12,051 nt of DNA from Prevotellaceae bacterium (GTDB lineage Bacteria > Bacteroidota > Bacteroidia > Bacteroidales > UBA932): positions 1 through 12,051 of the forward strand of contig JAIRZR010000311.1 of the NCBI GenBank assembly GCA_031267155.1, read 5' to 3'. The position numbers were made by a program, and so were the translations under genes. Shown here in pieces: positions 12,026-12,051 of the stretch (its first letter is position 1; the number at the start of each line of letters is the position of its first letter). Under the pieces are notes generated by a model. It had not been told where the DNA came from. It saw only the letters and a program-made list of their open reading frames with translations, and did not search any database.

Positions 12026-12051
12026 AAATTACTGTTTAATAAGTTATTCTA

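Overview
The window looks like an accessory region of a Bacteroidales-type (Bacteroidota) chromosome. The evidence is the repeated promoter signature TAnnTTTG (seen as TATCTTTG at least seven times, twice with a TTTG box exactly 19 nt upstream), AT-rich leaders without strong Shine-Dalgarno sites, and protein families typical of that phylum (RhuM proteins, membrane-attached AraC-like regulators, small toxin-antitoxin pairs). The genus cannot be fixed from the sequence alone.

Layout, left to right. (1) 125-3328, all minus strand: a serine recombinase, a RhuM protein with a phospholipase-D-like C-terminus, a ParE-type toxin with its antitoxin, two broken RhuM copies ending in the same short tail, and an unrecognised 193-residue protein. 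(2) 3475-4251: a small XRE regulator and a 96-residue unknown, each closed by a strong intrinsic terminator. (3) 4524-5167: a Phd/RelE-type toxin-antitoxin operon whose promoter overlaps an 18-bp operator-like dyad. (4) 5252-5929: an SRAP (YedK/HMCES) protein that protects abasic sites, with a long leader carrying repeats. (5) 6201-8512: a membrane-anchored AraC-like protein (plus), an unknown (minus), then a plus-strand pair of unknown genes behind a textbook Bacteroidota promoter. (6) 8769-12025, minus strand: a probable operon of a tyrosine recombinase fused to a P-loop ATPase and two membrane helices, a YdjM-like membrane metal-hydrolase gene split by a +1 frameshift, and a small lipoprotein.

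A dispersed repeat runs through 5.9-8.8 kb: tandem 8-bp units (GGCTACAA and relatives) bracketed by the same 17-nt left flank and roughly 40-nt right flank. Three complete copies and one bare array share one orientation, with about 5, 14, 4 and 9 units. One array fills the gap between the stop codon of one gene and the start codon of the next, and a lone unit supplies the stop codon of the second gene.

The most unusual gene is the recombinase-ATPase-membrane fusion, encoded beside the membrane hydrolase and the lipoprotein. No function is known to me for that combination; a membrane-tethered DNA recombination or surveillance complex is a hypothesis only. The left end reads as a mobile or defence-type cargo region with recent RhuM duplication and mosaic formation.
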